This document shows positions 28,311 through 38,733 of a stretch of DNA of 44,279 nucleotides, piece after piece. The position numbers and the translations under genes were made by a program. The stretch is taken from the NCBI RefSeq assembly GCF_000152885.1, contig NZ_CH672406.1, forward strand, positions 14,232-58,510. Direction: 5' to 3'. Every line of letters starts with the position of its first letter. Positions within the stretch are counted from its first letter, which is position 1. The notes below the pieces were generated by a model, which had not been told where the DNA came from, made no database searches, and saw only the letters and a list, made by a program, of their open reading frames with translations. Origin of the DNA: Idiomarina baltica OS145. GTDB taxonomy: Bacteria; Pseudomonadota; Gammaproteobacteria; Enterobacterales; Alteromonadaceae.

Positions 28311-31300
28311 AAAATAACTTCAAGCGGGTGTCTCACCCGCTTACCTTCCAAACGTTTTACCTGCGAGCGGCAAGAGAATCCAGTCGCAGTAATACCACTG
28401 GTTCCGTACTGTTTAACCGCTTCAGCCCAATCCATTTGATACAACGCAATACTCTCTTTCAAATTGCTACGTTCATGCCCAAATGTTCCGGCCATACCAC
28501 AACAGCCCGCTTGGACAATATCGAGCTGCAAGCCGACACTGGTAAATAGCGCCTGCCAGTGCTTTGCTGACTCGGGAATAAAGCTCTGCTCGGTGCAGTG
28601 TAACAGCAAACCGTAACGGCGATGACTGCTCTGGAGTTCGAGTTTCTCCGCCTTGCCCTGTAACCACTCAATGACTGTTTGCACGTTCAATGCTTCAGCT
28701 TTATCACCTAACACGTGGTGATACTCGTCGCGGAATACCAATGCGGTGGACGAATCAACACCCACGCGTTCAATTTCGGTATCGAACAAGGGCGCTAGGT
28801 ATTCATAAACACGTTCAGCCGTTTGCTTAAACTCCGATAAAAAGCCTTTCACATGTTGAGCTTTACCCTGTCCTACAAAGGGTATCAATACAGGTTGATA
28901 ACCTAAACGAGCAGCGAGTTGCGCGAAAGAATGCACGATCTCAGCTTCATAAAAGCTGGTGAAAGGATCTTGTACGATAGCCACCAGCTGCTGTTGCTGT
29001 TCTACTGGTAACTGGGCGAGCTCACTCGGCTCCGCGACTCGGAATTCTGACGCCTGCCACCGTTTAACCAAGTTAGGCACTGAAAATGCGGGCGTATCGA
29101 CATAACCCACAACTTGTTTCAAGAAAAAGTTGCTCAGTGGGTTTTTGATAATGGCATTACTAAACTTAGGAAATTTCGCGCCTATCTTAGCGGTACTCTC
29201 AACGCTTCGTACCAAATGATCCTTGATAGGCCGCGGGTATCTTGAGTAGTAATGCTGTAAAAACTCAGCCTTAAATGTCGGCACGTCGACACTCACAGGA
29301 CACTGATTAGTACAGGCTTTGCACGCCAAGCACTTGTCCATTGACACCTTCACTTCGTGGCTGTAGTCATCTTTCGAATCATTGCGGTTACGCCACTTTT
29401 CAAACCAAGATACTTCGTCATCAGGCTGCTTCTCCGCGCGGTAATTCTGTTCCGCAGTTAAGCGCAACCATTCACGCATCAATGACGCGCGCCCTTTGGG
29501 CGACATACGACGGTCACGTGTCACTTTATACGAAGGACACATTGCTGCTTTGGTATCGTAGTTGAAACACAGTCCGTTGCCATTGCAACTCATGGCATTG
29601 TCGTAATAGTCACGTGTCTGAATCGGAATTTGACGGTCAAAATATCCGCGCTTTTGCGCATCAACAGAAACTAACTGCGCTTCGCTGTTTAACGGCGTAG
29701 CGATTTTACCTGGATTAAACTGGTTAAACGGGTCAGCGGCTGCTTTTACTTTTTGTAGTTCTTGATAAAGCGCCTCGCCAAAGAATTTCGGCGCATATTC
29801 TGAGCGATAGCCTTTACCATGCTCGCCCCACATCAAGCCACCGTATTTGGCTGTCAATGCAGCTACTTTATCACTGATTTCGCGCAATAGAGCTTCATCA
29901 TCTGGGTTGGTTAAATCCAGCGCGGGTCGCACGTGCAACACCCCTGCGTCGGCGTGACCAAACATACCGTAATGGAGGTTGGCATCATCTAGGATGTCGC
30001 GAAACTCCATTATAAAAGCCGCCAACTGCTCGGGAGGAACCGCGGTGTCTTCTGCGAAAGCAACCGGTTTACGCGCACCTTTAGTGGCACCTAACAGCCC
30101 GACCGCTTTTTTTCGCATGGCATAAATGGTTTGGATACTTTCTAGGTCATCGCATATTTGATACCCGATCACCCCTTTATTATCTTTAGCTTTAATGAGC
30201 TTATCCAAGCGTTTACAAAGCGCATCAATTTTCCGCTGATTTTCCGCTTGGTCCGTCGCGGCAAACTCGACCATATTAATGCCATTCATGACCTGTCCTT
30301 CGACCTCTTCTAGCAACGGCGAAACGCTATGCCAGATGATGTCTTCACGCGCCAAGTTCAGCACATTGGAATCAATGGTCTCTACTGATGTTGCCTCAGC
30401 TTCAACTAAGAACGGTGAGTTATTCAGTGCCGCTTGGAAGTCTGAATACTTTACGTTGATTAAGGTACGGTATTTGGGGATCGGTGTGATGTTGAGTTTT
30501 GCTTCTGTGACAAAGCCTAACGTGCCTTCTGAACCCGCGATCAGGCGGGATAAATCGAGCGTATGATGCTCTGCATCGAAGGTGTGTTTTAAGTCATACC
30601 CGGTTAAAAAGCGGTTTAATGGTGGAAATTTGGCGTCTATCGCCTCGCGCATACCCACACAGGTATTGAGTGCTTGTTTATATAACCGCCCCACCCGCGA
30701 ATCGACTTCGCTGTAAGTTTGTGCCTGCTGTAAGTCGACCGGTTCACTGGCTAACAGCTCACCACCTTGCAACACCGTGCGTAACGACAAAATATGATCA
30801 CTGGTTTTACCGTATACCAACGAGCCTTGGCCCGATGCATCCGTATTAATCATGCCGCCGAGCGTGGCACGATTGCTGGTTGATAAGTCCGGTGCAAAGA
30901 AATAGCCATGTGGACGCAACGCGTCGTTAAGCTGGTCCTTTACCACGCCGGTTTGTACACGCACCCAACCCTCATCCGCATTGACTTCCAACACGCGATT
31001 CATATGGCGACTTAAGTCCACCACAATACCCGGCGTTAACGACTGTCCGTTAGTGCCCGTACCACCGCCTCGAGGGGAAAATGTCACTGAATGAAACTCA
31101 TCTTGAGCTGCGAGTTTCAGTATCGTTTGAATGTCGGCTTCGTTGACAGGATAAAGGACGGCCTGCGGCAACTGTTGATAAACACTGTTATCCGTCGCCG
31201 CGATAAGCCGTCCTGAAAACGTGACATCAATCTCCCCACTAAAATCTGACTGTTCAAGCTCACCAATATATGCCTGATACAACGACGGCAGTGCGCGCTT

Positions 31301-31327
31301 GGCGTCTAACTTAGGGAGTTGTGTCAT
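28292..31327 (-). CDS. ydiJ: FAD-linked and Fe-S dehydrogenase, YdiJ type (D-2-hydroxyacid/D-2-hydroxyglutarate)
   Basis: The protein has 1011 residues. The N-terminal half is a flavin (FAD_binding_4) domain with PRGGGTGTNGQSLTPG, plus a C-terminal FAD-oxidase cap. Then come a Cys-rich segment (CNGNGLCFNYDTKAAMCPSYK) and a ferredoxin-like cluster CLACKACTNQCPVSVDVP. The end carries CCG-type cysteines (GCCGMAGTFGHE) of heterodisulfide-reductase-like domains. E. coli YdiJ is reported to oxidise D-2-hydroxyglutarate; D-lactate dehydrogenases have a similar architecture. Its start is 17 bases after the PEP synthase stop, so both genes probably share a transcript. Confidence 0.92.
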   Translation of the reverse strand: MTQLPKLDAKRALPSLYQAYIGELEQSDFSGEIDVTFSGRLIAATDNSVYQQLPQAVLYPVNEADIQTILKLAAQDEFHSVTFSPRGGGTGTNGQSLTPGIVVDLSRHMNRVLEVNADEGWVRVQTGVVKDQLNDALRPHGYFFAPDLSTSNRATLGGMINTDASGQGSLVYGKTSDHILSLRTVLQGGELLASEPVDLQQAQTYSEVDSRVGRLYKQALNTCVGMREAIDAKFPPLNRFLTGYDLKHTFDAEHHTLDLSRLIAGSEGTLGFVTEAKLNITPIPKYRTLINVKYSDFQAALNNSPFLVEAEATSVETIDSNVLNLAREDIIWHSVSPLLEEVEGQVMNGINMVEFAATDQAENQRKIDALCKRLDKLIKAKDNKGVIGYQICDDLESIQTIYAMRKKAVGLLGATKGARKPVAFAEDTAVPPEQLAAFIMEFRDILDDANLHYGMFGHADAGVLHVRPALDLTNPDDEALLREISDKVAALTAKYGGLMWGEHGKGYRSEYAPKFFGEALYQELQKVKAAADPFNQFNPGKIATPLNSEAQLVSVDAQKRGYFDRQIPIQTRDYYDNAMSCNGNGLCFNYDTKAAMCPSYKVTRDRRMSPKGRASLMREWLRLTAEQNYRAEKQPDDEVSWFEKWRNRNDSKDDYSHEVKVSMDKCLACKACTNQCPVSVDVPTFKAEFLQHYYSRYPRPIKDHLVRSVESTAKIGAKFPKFSNAIIKNPLSNFFLKQVVGYVDTPAFSVPNLVKRWQASEFRVAEPSELAQLPVEQQQQLVAIVQDPFTSFYEAEIVHSFAQLAARLGYQPVLIPFVGQGKAQHVKGFLSEFKQTAERVYEYLAPLFDTEIERVGVDSSTALVFRDEYHHVLGDKAEALNVQTVIEWLQGKAEKLELQSSHRRYGLLLHCTEQSFIPESAKHWQALFTSVGLQLDIVQAGCCGMAGTFGHERSNLKESIALYQMDWAEAVKQYGTSGITATGFSCRSQVKRLEGKRVRHPLEVILSYLNH

Positions 31328-31344
31328 AACGTTTTATAGTCCTC

Positions 31345-33711
31345 TTACAGTTGTTCTGATAAGTACATCCAAGTTTCAATAACAGTGTCAGGGTTAAGCG
31401 AAACCGAATCAATTCCCTGCTCGACTAACCATTGAGCAAAGTCAGGATGATCTGACGGACCTTGACCACATATACCGACGTACTTACCACGTGCTTTAGC
31501 CGCTTTAATGGCCATTTCAAGCAATGCTTTAACAGCGTCGTTGCGCTCATCAAATAAGTGTGCAATTAAACCTGAGTCCCGGTCGAGTCCCAACGTTAGC
31601 TGGGTTAAATCATTCGAACCAATTGAGAAGCCATCGAACATATCAAGGAATTTATCGGCCAATAGTGCGTTTGATGGTAGTTCACACATCATGATCACAC
31701 GCAAGCCGTTCTCACCTTGTTTCAGTCCCTGCTCTTCAAGCAAATCGATAACTTGGCGACCTTCCTCTAACGTACGTACGAAAGGAATCATGATTTCGAT
31801 GTTGCTTAGACCCATTTCATTGCGTACACGCTTAATCGCTTCGCATTCGAGTGCAAAGCAATCGCGGAATTCCTCTGAGATATAGCGTGATGCGCCACGG
31901 AAACCGAGCATCGGGTTTTCTTCATCCGGCTCGTATTGACTACCGCCCACTAAGTTTGCGTATTCATTCGACTTGAAGTCTGACATACGAACAATAACGC
32001 GCTCCGGTGCAAACGCCGCGGCTAAGGTTGAGATCCCTTCAGCAAGACGCGCTACATAATATTCACGAGGTGATTCATAACCGGCGATCATGGTGCTGAT
32101 CGTTGCTTTCAACGCATCTGGTTGATCGTCAAAGTTAAGTAATGCTTTGGGATGCACCCCGATCATGCGATTAATAATAAACTCAAGGCGTGCAAGACCT
32201 ACACCCGCATGCGGTAAACCAGCAAAGTCAAAAGCACGGTCTGGGTTACCGACATTCATCATAATCTTTAATGGTAAATCTGGCATTGCATCAACGCGCG
32301 ACTCAGTGACTTCAAAGTCAAGCTCGCCTTCGTAGATGTACCCGGTATCACCCTCTGCACATGACACGGTAACCGCTTGGCCATTGCTAATCAGCTGAGT
32401 TGCATTACCACAGCCTACAACCGCTGGAATGCCTAACTCGCGAGCGATGATAGCCGCGTGGCATGTACGACCACCGCGGTTGGTCACGATAGCCGCCGCG
32501 CGCTTCATAATAGGCTCCCAATCCGGGTCGGTCATATCAGTAACCAGCACATCACCAGGTTGGACTTTGTCCATTTCTTCGATGCTATCCAATACGCGTG
32601 CCACACCTTTACCGATGCGCTGACCAATCGCACGACCTTCACAGACCACCGCACTGGTGTCTTGTAGTGCAAAGCGTTCGATCGCTTGCCCTTTTTGGTT
32701 GGACTGCACCGTCTCCGGACGTGCTTGTACGATATATAACTTGCCATCGATACCGTCTTTAGCCCACTCGATGTCCATCGGACGACCGTAGTGTTTCTCG
32801 ATGATTAATGCTTGGCGAGCCAGTTCTTCTGCTTCTGCATCGGTAATCGAAAAGGTTTGGCTTTTAGCTGAATCGATGTCCTCGATCAGTGTTTGCTTAC
32901 CATGTGCACGATCTTCAGAAAACACCATTTGGATTTTCTTACTACCCAAATTACGGCGCAACACCGCTGGACGTCCCGCGTTAAGCGTTGGTTTGTGTAC
33001 ATAAAACTCGTCTGGGTTTACCGCACCCTGAACGACCATCTCACCCAAACCGTACGATGAGGTGACGAAAACGACTTGGTCAAAACCTGATTCAGTATCA
33101 ATTGTGAACATCACGCCTGATGAAGCAATGTCACTTCGAACCATGCGCTGTACACCCGCCGAGAGAGCTACGCCTCTATGGTCATAACCTTGGTGCACGC
33201 GATAAGAAATCGCACGGTCATTGAATAACGAAGCGAAAACGTGTTTGATGGCTTCCATCACGGCATCAAGACCGCGGACGTTTAAGAAAGTTTCCTGTTG
33301 GCCCGCAAACGAAGCATCCGGCATATCCTCTGCCGTTGCCGAGCTACGTACAGCAAAGCTGAATTCATCGTTGTCTTCACTGAGTTGGCTAAAGGCTTGC
33401 TTAATATCGGCTTCGAAGGCAGGTTGGAAAGGCGTGTCGATGATCCACTGACGAATGGTGCGGCCCGCTTCGGTTAATTTATTGACGTCATTAACGTCGA
33501 GGCCGTCGAGCAATTCATATATTTTGTCATTCAGACCACTTTGCTCAAGAAACTCGTTATATGCATCTGCTGTCGTCGCAAAGCCACCGGGGACTTCAAC
33601 CCCTGCACCCGCGAGGTTACTAATCATTTCACCGAGTGAGGCGTTTTTACCCCCCACTCTGTTGACATCTTGCATTCCTAGTTGCTGATACCACAGTACG
33701 TTTTCTTGCAC
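31345..33711 (-). CDS. ppsA: Phosphoenolpyruvate synthase
   Basis: The protein has 788 residues from a GTG start at 33711, with GAGGAAAAAG upstream. The N-terminal ATP-grasp half opens with [12 protein letters not shown]. The phospho-carrier His418 lies in [17 protein letters not shown], and the C-terminal PEP-binding barrel contains [12 protein letters not shown] and the [14 protein letters not shown] Cys region. It makes PEP from pyruvate and ATP for gluconeogenesis. Its regulator gene ppsR is divergent 129 bases away, as in E. coli. The YdiJ-like gene follows in the same unit. Confidence 0.98.
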   Translation of the reverse strand: MQENVLWYQQLGMQDVNRVGGKNASLGEMISNLAGAGVEVPGGFATTADAYNEFLEQSGLNDKIYELLDGLDVNDVNKLTEAGRTIRQWIIDTPFQPAFEADIKQAFSQLSEDNDEFSFAVRSSATAEDMPDASFAGQQETFLNVRGLDAVMEAIKHVFASLFNDRAISYRVHQGYDHRGVALSAGVQRMVRSDIASSGVMFTIDTESGFDQVVFVTSSYGLGEMVVQGAVNPDEFYVHKPTLNAGRPAVLRRNLGSKKIQMVFSEDRAHGKQTLIEDIDSAKSQTFSITDAEAEELARQALIIEKHYGRPMDIEWAKDGIDGKLYIVQARPETVQSNQKGQAIERFALQDTSAVVCEGRAIGQRIGKGVARVLDSIEEMDKVQPGDVLVTDMTDPDWEPIMKRAAAIVTNRGGRTCHAAIIARELGIPAVVGCGNATQLISNGQAVTVSCAEGDTGYIYEGELDFEVTESRVDAMPDLPLKIMMNVGNPDRAFDFAGLPHAGVGLARLEFIINRMIGVHPKALLNFDDQPDALKATISTMIAGYESPREYYVARLAEGISTLAAAFAPERVIVRMSDFKSNEYANLVGGSQYEPDEENPMLGFRGASRYISEEFRDCFALECEAIKRVRNEMGLSNIEIMIPFVRTLEEGRQVIDLLEEQGLKQGENGLRVIMMCELPSNALLADKFLDMFDGFSIGSNDLTQLTLGLDRDSGLIAHLFDERNDAVKALLEMAIKAAKARGKYVGICGQGPSDHPDFAQWLVEQGIDSVSLNPDTVIETWMYLSEQL

Positions 33712-33793
33712 GTCTTTTTCCTCGATTTAATCCGATGGGAGGTATGATGTGGCAAACATTTTACACATACTTAGCCAACAAGTTAATATCCGA

Positions 33794-33823
33794 TTTACAA
33801 AGCTTTCGATTTTTATCTATAGA
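33794..33823 (+). promoter_or_regulatory. Probable sigma-70 promoter of ppsR
   Basis: TTTACA (33794-33799, 5 of 6) and TATAGA (33818-33823, 4 of 6) are separated by 18 bases. AAGGA (33826-33830) lies ten bases before the ppsR ATG, so the leader would be very short. Confidence 0.45.
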
Positions 33824-33840
33824 ATAAGGAATAAACGGTC

Positions 33841-34650
33841 ATGAGAACCGCGTTTTACGTCTCTGATGGGACCGCTCTCACTGCAGAGGCGTTTGGTCAT
33901 GCTTTGCTTTCGATGTTTCCCACCGAGTTTCGACATAAAACACTGCCATTTATCGATACTCAGGCTAAAGCGGAAATGGCGTGCAAACAGATTCAGCGTG
34001 CCGCTGAGGACGATGGCGAACCGCCGCTCATTTTTCACACCTTTGTCAATGTAAAACTCAAGCAACGTATTACCCAGTGCGGTGGAATTAGTTATGATTT
34101 TCTCGATAACTTTGTCGGCCAAGTCGAGCACGAGCTGGGGATTAAAGCAAAACCAAAAACTCACCGTACTCATGGCGTGCATAAGGACTACAACTTTCGC
34201 GTCGAAGCGATTAACTACGCGCTCGATAACGACGATGGCAAAAAGCTGAACCAGTTGGATCAGGCTGATTTGATTCTTGTCGGTGTATCACGCACGGGTA
34301 AGACACCAACGAGTCTCTACCTAGCCATGCAATATGGCATCAAAGTAGCGAACTACCCGATCACCGAGGACGACGATTTCGAACGACTCAGTCTGCCCTA
34401 TGAGTTAAAGATGCAGCGTCACAAATTGTTTGGACTCACGCTCGATTCGCAACGTTTACATGAAATTCGCAGTCAGCGACGTGAGGGTAGCCAGTACGCG
34501 TCGATGCAGCAATGTCGCTTCGAGTTGTCGGAAGTCGAAAAATTATATCGCAAAGAAGCCATTCCTTTCATTAATTCGACACGTTTCTCAGTTGAAGAAA
34601 TCGCCGCCAAGATACTTGCGCAAACGAATCTTCAACGCCGCCGTTACTAG
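33841..34650 (+). CDS. ppsR: PEP synthase regulatory protein (kinase/pyrophosphorylase, DUF299)
   Basis: The protein has 269 residues. The N-terminus [19 protein letters not shown] and the P-loop-like GVSRTGKT (148-155) followed by [18 protein letters not shown] are family signatures. PpsR inactivates PEP synthase by ADP-dependent phosphorylation of a Thr and reactivates it by phosphorolysis. The divergent position beside ppsA supports this partner. Confidence 0.96.
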   Translation: MRTAFYVSDGTALTAEAFGHALLSMFPTEFRHKTLPFIDTQAKAEMACKQIQRAAEDDGEPPLIFHTFVNVKLKQRITQCGGISYDFLDNFVGQVEHELGIKAKPKTHRTHGVHKDYNFRVEAINYALDNDDGKKLNQLDQADLILVGVSRTGKTPTSLYLAMQYGIKVANYPITEDDDFERLSLPYELKMQRHKLFGLTLDSQRLHEIRSQRREGSQYASMQQCRFELSEVEKLYRKEAIPFINSTRFSVEEIAAKILAQTNLQRRRY

Positions 34651-34675
34651 TTCGTTATTGGTCAGTTCCAACAAA

Positions 34676-34704
34676 AACGGCGACCTTTTGGTCGCCGTTC
34701 AATA
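34676..34704 (-). terminator. Intrinsic terminator of the DUF1338 gene
   Basis: A perfect 10-base stem, AACGGCGACC (34676-34685) and GGTCGCCGTT (34690-34699), has a 4-base loop. Read leftward, the stem is followed by TTTTTGTT, so it terminates the minus-strand gene that stops at 34720. It may also stop rightward ppsR transcripts less efficiently, since no T-run follows on that strand. Confidence 0.88.
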
Positions 34705-34719
34705 CAGCTAACGCTGAGT

Positions 34720-35517
34720 TTAACTTGCGTTGGTGCTTTCGAAAATCTTATCCGCAGATGCCGCAACGAAGCCCGAATACAATTTACCCGGCTCAATTTC
34801 GTAGCGTTTAGCGAACTCATAAAAGCATGAAGGAATTTCTACTGTCTTATCGCTGAACTCGACTGGATGGTGATTAGCCATGGTCGAGGACTGTTCAAGA
34901 TAGACTTCCGGAGAGCCTTTGATTTCGCCACCCGAAGTGTTCAGTTTAAAACCATTATCTTTAAGCGTTTGGTTGACCTCTTCTAGATCGGTGTAACCCG
35001 GTAATTGGTTAACACTCACGGTGAAGTGGTTAGCACAGAAACCGAATGCAGCCATCCACGCCGCGTATTCGCTTTCTTCTAATAACGCTTGATAATCTTC
35101 ATGACTGACTTGCCAATGCGTTCCCGAGTACAAGAAGTCGTCTTTTTTGACATCTTCTGGATTAATGTGGCTCACCATTTCTTTGACCTTAGCCTGCAAG
35201 CTATCACTAAACTCCTCAGTCATCAGCTCGCTGATGAAGACCTTAGGCAACGTTGGATCTTCGTGCTCAAAGTGCTTCGCACGGAGTTTCTTGGCTTCAA
35301 AGTGATAGTCTCCACCCTCTTTGTAGCCTAGATCTAAAAAGTGTTGCGCGAGCGCTTCAAGACGTACCGGGGCAATATCAAACGTTCGGAAAGCAACGTG
35401 ATCGTTTACAATCGGATGCCCTTTTCCGAGTACCTCGTGCACCTTAGGTGCCGATGGTGTACGAGAAATGTAATCTTGCCAAAGACGTTCAAACAGCTGC
35501 TCGACATGTTGAGACAT
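34720..35517 (-). CDS. DUF1338 family protein, short form (2-oxoadipate dioxygenase/decarboxylase-like)
   Basis: The protein has 265 residues. DUF1338 members such as HglS are Fe(II) enzymes of about 460 residues that convert 2-oxoadipate to 2-hydroxyglutarate; this one is much shorter. Candidate metal ligands in family-like contexts are His40 (VNDHVAFRTFD), His164 (CANHFTVSVN) and Glu234 (SCFYEFAKRYE). An AAAGGAT site precedes the ATG. If it makes D-2-hydroxyglutarate, the YdiJ-like enzyme 3.4 kb away could oxidise it; that link is my inference. It lies 47 bases after aroG and may be co-transcribed with it. Confidence 0.85.
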   Translation of the reverse strand: MSQHVEQLFERLWQDYISRTPSAPKVHEVLGKGHPIVNDHVAFRTFDIAPVRLEALAQHFLDLGYKEGGDYHFEAKKLRAKHFEHEDPTLPKVFISELMTEEFSDSLQAKVKEMVSHINPEDVKKDDFLYSGTHWQVSHEDYQALLEESEYAAWMAAFGFCANHFTVSVNQLPGYTDLEEVNQTLKDNGFKLNTSGGEIKGSPEVYLEQSSTMANHHPVEFSDKTVEIPSCFYEFAKRYEIEPGKLYSGFVAASADKIFESTNAS

Positions 35518-35564
35518 GAAATTTAATCCTTTTAACGTAAAAGTTACTCAAAAATAGTGGCGAA

Positions 35565-36923
35565 TTAACCGTGCCCATTTCGTGCGGCCCCGAGTGACTC
35601 AGCCACTAAAAAGGCAAGCTCTAGCACTTGGTCGGCGTTCAGCCGGGGGTCGCATTGGGTGCGGTAGCGGCTGGATAAATCAGCTTCGCTAATTTGGTAC
35701 GCACCACCTGTACATTCTGTCACATCCTCGCCGGTCATCTCCAGATGGATACCACCTGCATAGCTCCCCTCTGCTTGATGTACCGCAAAGAATTGACGTA
35801 ATTCTTTATGTATGGCGTCAAAGTTACGTGTTTTCAACCCACCATCTGCTTTTGTTGTGTTGCCATGCATTGGATCACTCGACCACACCACATTCCGACC
35901 TTCTTGCTGCACACGTCGAACCAGACGCGGAAGGTTGTCGGCTAAATTGTCGGCACCCATACGTGAAATGAGCGTTAGACGGCCTGCCTCATTATCCGGA
36001 TTGACCGCATCGATTAACCGAATTAGCTCGTCAGGATCCATGGTCGGTCCGACTTTGACGCCAATTGGGTTATGGATTCCGCGCATGAATTCAACATGCG
36101 CGTGGTCAAGTTGACGAGTGCGTTCGCCAATCCAGATCATGTGCGCCGAGCAGTCGTAGGGTAGACCGGTCAATGTGTCGGTGCGTGTCAAAGCTTGCTC
36201 ATACGGCAATAATAAGGCTTCATGTGAGGTAAATAGCTGAGTTTCATGTAAGGTGGCATTATTTTCAGCATTAATTCCCAACACTTCCATAAATTTAAGC
36301 GCGGACTGAATTTGCTCGGCAATCTCTTGATAGCGTTCTTTCAGTGGGTTCGCGGCTAAAAAGCCCAAGTTCCACTTATGAACTTTATGCAAATTAGCGA
36401 GGCCACCTTGAGCGAATGCGCGCAAAAGATTTAGCGTTGCTGCAGAGTGATGGTAGGCCTTCAACATGCGTTCTGGATCAGGCGTACGAGCCGCGTCAGT
36501 AAATGCCATATCATTAATGATATCACCGCGATAGCTCGGTAAGCTCACACCATCGATCGTCTCAAGATCACTTGAGCGTGGCTTTGCATACTGCCCGGCC
36601 ATTCGCGCGACCTTAGTCACTGGGCACGAACCTGCAAAGGTCATCACGATGGCCATCTGCAAAATAACTTTAAATGTATCGCGGATTTTAGGCGCATTAA
36701 AGTCTGCAAACGATTCTGCGCAGTCACCGCCTTGCAGTAAAAAGCCCTCGCCATGACAGACATCCGTCAACTGACTACGTAACGCACGTATCTCTTCTGC
36801 GAACACTAATGGCGGAAATTGACTCAGTTGTGACTCAACCTGTTGTAAGTGTTCTTTGTTTGGGTATTGCGGCTGTTGCTTGATGGGTTTATCACGCCAA
36901 CTACGTGCACTCCACTGGCTCAT
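35565..36923 (-). CDS. Class II 3-deoxy-7-phosphoheptulonate (DAHP) synthase
   Basis: The protein has 452 residues, clearly the plant-like class II family and not Aro[21 protein letters not shown] at the start, the metal Cys68 in [11 protein letters not shown], and [18 protein letters not shown] near the end. It condenses PEP with erythrose 4-phosphate, the first shikimate step. The N-terminal extension seen in mycobacterial enzymes is short. No other aromatic or phenazine genes are adjacent. In E. coli the class I gene aroH is next to ppsR, so a DAHP synthase near ppsA/ppsR recurs with a different enzyme class. Confidence 0.95.
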   Translation of the reverse strand: MSQWSARSWRDKPIKQQPQYPNKEHLQQVESQLSQFPPLVFAEEIRALRSQLTDVCHGEGFLLQGGDCAESFADFNAPKIRDTFKVILQMAIVMTFAGSCPVTKVARMAGQYAKPRSSDLETIDGVSLPSYRGDIINDMAFTDAARTPDPERMLKAYHHSAATLNLLRAFAQGGLANLHKVHKWNLGFLAANPLKERYQEIAEQIQSALKFMEVLGINAENNATLHETQLFTSHEALLLPYEQALTRTDTLTGLPYDCSAHMIWIGERTRQLDHAHVEFMRGIHNPIGVKVGPTMDPDELIRLIDAVNPDNEAGRLTLISRMGADNLADNLPRLVRRVQQEGRNVVWSSDPMHGNTTKADGGLKTRNFDAIHKELRQFFAVHQAEGSYAGGIHLEMTGEDVTECTGGAYQISEADLSSRYRTQCDPRLNADQVLELAFLVAESLGAARNGHG

Positions 36924-37018
36924 AACATCCTATCCAGTTGTGGTTATCGAAACCACCAATCTAGCGGGGTCAGGCGTGAAAAGCAATGCCCAACCCCGCG
37001 TGAATGCTAAGTTTTTAT

Positions 37019-37894
37019 TTAAATTCTGCGTAATGCTTCAATTCGCTCACTTAACGGTGGGTGTGACATAAACAAACGACTCAAACCACTGCGTTTACCA
37101 TTGATACCAAAAGCCAACATTGAGCCCCTCAATTCAGGTTCCTGACCCCGCTGCAAACGCTCGAGTGCGGCTATCATTTTTTGCTTACCAACCAGTTGAG
37201 CCGACCCCGCATCAGCACGGAATTCACGTTTGCGTGAAAACCACATCACGATGATGCTGGCCAAAATACCAAATACGATCTCTAGCACCATAACGATCCC
37301 AAAGTATGCCAGGGTTCCAAGACCGCCACCTTGCTGATTATTGCCACGGGTCGCGTTATCAATCGCACTCGCAATAATGCGAGCAAAGAACATTACGAAC
37401 GTATTCACTACGCCCTGAATCAGGGTCAATGTCACCATGTCACCGTTAGCAATGTGACTCACCTCATGCGCTAACACCGCTTCGATCTCATCTTGATTCA
37501 TCTGTTCAAGCAACCCGGTACTGACAGCCACCAGAGAAGCTGACTTACTCCGACCAGTGGCGAATGCATTAGGCGCGTGAGACGGGAAGATAGCGACTTG
37601 TGGCATCGGTATACCGGCTTTTTGTGTTTGTTGCTTCACCGTTTCAACCAACCAGCGTTCAGCCGGTGTCCGCGGTTGCTCGATAACTTGCGCGCCTGTC
37701 GCCCTAACCGCCATCCAGCGAGAAATAAACAGTGATACGAAGGCGCCACCAAAACCAAACAGACCACACAGTATTAAAAGACCTAGCGGATTTTGCACGG
37801 TGAGACCCGTGTTTGCGCTAATAATATTAAACACGAAACTAACGACCACCAAAATGGCTATATTGGTCATCAAAAACAGCAAGATGCGTTGCAT
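37019..37894 (-). CDS. htpX: Membrane protease HtpX
   Basis: The protein has 291 residues from the ATG at 37894, chosen because GAGG lies 8 bases upstream and [11 protein letters not shown] aligns with known HtpX starts; an ATG two codons earlier is too close to that site. Two N-terminal helices (about 4-25 and 33-55) precede the zinc site His143-Glu144-x-x-His147 ([10 protein letters not shown]). Two further hydrophobic segments follow, then an [10 protein letters not shown] region with the third ligand. It degrades misfolded membrane proteins together with FtsH. A GCGGGGT/ACCCCGC inverted repeat lies just downstream (36964-36999) with no T-run. Confidence 0.96.
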   Translation of the reverse strand: MQRILLFLMTNIAILVVVSFVFNIISANTGLTVQNPLGLLILCGLFGFGGAFVSLFISRWMAVRATGAQVIEQPRTPAERWLVETVKQQTQKAGIPMPQVAIFPSHAPNAFATGRSKSASLVAVSTGLLEQMNQDEIEAVLAHEVSHIANGDMVTLTLIQGVVNTFVMFFARIIASAIDNATRGNNQQGGGLGTLAYFGIVMVLEIVFGILASIIVMWFSRKREFRADAGSAQLVGKQKMIAALERLQRGQEPELRGSMLAFGINGKRSGLSRLFMSHPPLSERIEALRRI

Positions 37895-38022
37895 ACACAT
37901 ACCCTCAGTAAGCTAGGACAAATCGGTCTAGATGATATGCTAAATGTGGGTGATTGGCTTACATTTCTAGTGACGAATACGTAAAATATTTTAATTATTC
38001 ACGTTAGAATTAGAGCTAACCC

Positions 38023-38733
38023 ATGACACAACACAAGAATCTACTACTTTTAAGCAGTTCTCGCGTCGGAGATACCGACTATCTTGCCCACAATAGAGAA
38101 TGGATTAAGAACGCCGTAGGCGATGCAACATTGCTTTTTATTCCCTATGCCGGCGTGGGTATGACGCATAGCCAATATACCGATAAAGTTCGCAACGCGC
38201 TTGCGCCTGTCAACGTGGCCGTCACTGGTATTGAGGAATATGCCGATCCGATAGCAGCCGTGCGTGAGGCCCAAGCAATTGCTGTTGGTGGCGGCAACAC
38301 CTTTCAGTTATTGAATTTAATTTATCAACACCAGCTGATTGAGCCGCTTCGCGATACAGTAAATGCGGGGACTCCCTATGTTGGCTGGAGTGCAGGTTCA
38401 AATATTGCCGGTAAAACGATCAAAACCACCAATGATATGCCGATTGTTGAGCCACCGAGTTTCAATGCTTTACGTTTAGTTGAGCTACAAATGAATCCAC
38501 ATTACACCGACTATCATCCACCTGGTTTTAATGGCGAAACACGCGATGACCGTCTCAATGAGTTCATTGCGTTAAATAACACTGAGACGGTATTGGGTTT
38601 GCCAGAGGGTACAGGACTGGAAATACGGGCCAGTGAATGTCACTGGCGAGGAGATGCACAGCCCGTGCTGATAGATAGCACAGGCAAGCATGTGCAACAT
38701 GACTTACAGCGTATAAGTCAATTAATCGGGTAA
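38023..38733 (+). CDS. pepE: Dipeptidase E (alpha-aspartyl dipeptidase, S51)
   Basis: The protein has 236 residues. The nucleophile Ser123 sits in the elbow GWSAGSNIAG, with the family's NPHYTDYHPPGFNGETRDDR segment after it supplying the His. PepE cleaves dipeptides with N-terminal Asp in the cytosol. The length is close to the Salmonella enzyme. It is divergent from htpX, and its last 12 bases overlap the convergent bioD gene. Confidence 0.94.
   Translation: MTQHKNLLLLSSSRVGDTDYLAHNREWIKNAVGDATLLFIPYAGVGMTHSQYTDKVRNALAPVNVAVTGIEEYADPIAAVREAQAIAVGGGNTFQLLNLIYQHQLIEPLRDTVNAGTPYVGWSAGSNIAGKTIKTTNDMPIVEPPSFNALRLVELQMNPHYTDYHPPGFNGETRDDRLNEFIALNNTETVLGLPEGTGLEIRASECHWRGDAQPVLIDSTGKHVQHDLQRISQLIG

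Noticed and set aside
31508-31885. 125-codon open frame antisense to ppsA
   Set aside because: Low-complexity Ser/Lys-rich product with no recognisable domain, antisense to a conserved enzyme; shadow frame.
33817-34182. 121-codon open frame antisense to ppsR
   Set aside because: No ribosome binding site or family similarity; it mirrors ppsR codons.
36964-36999. GCGGGGT/ACCCCGC inverted repeat between htpX and aroG as a terminator
   Set aside because: The loop is 22 bases and no T-run follows on the minus strand, so it is not a convincing intrinsic terminator.
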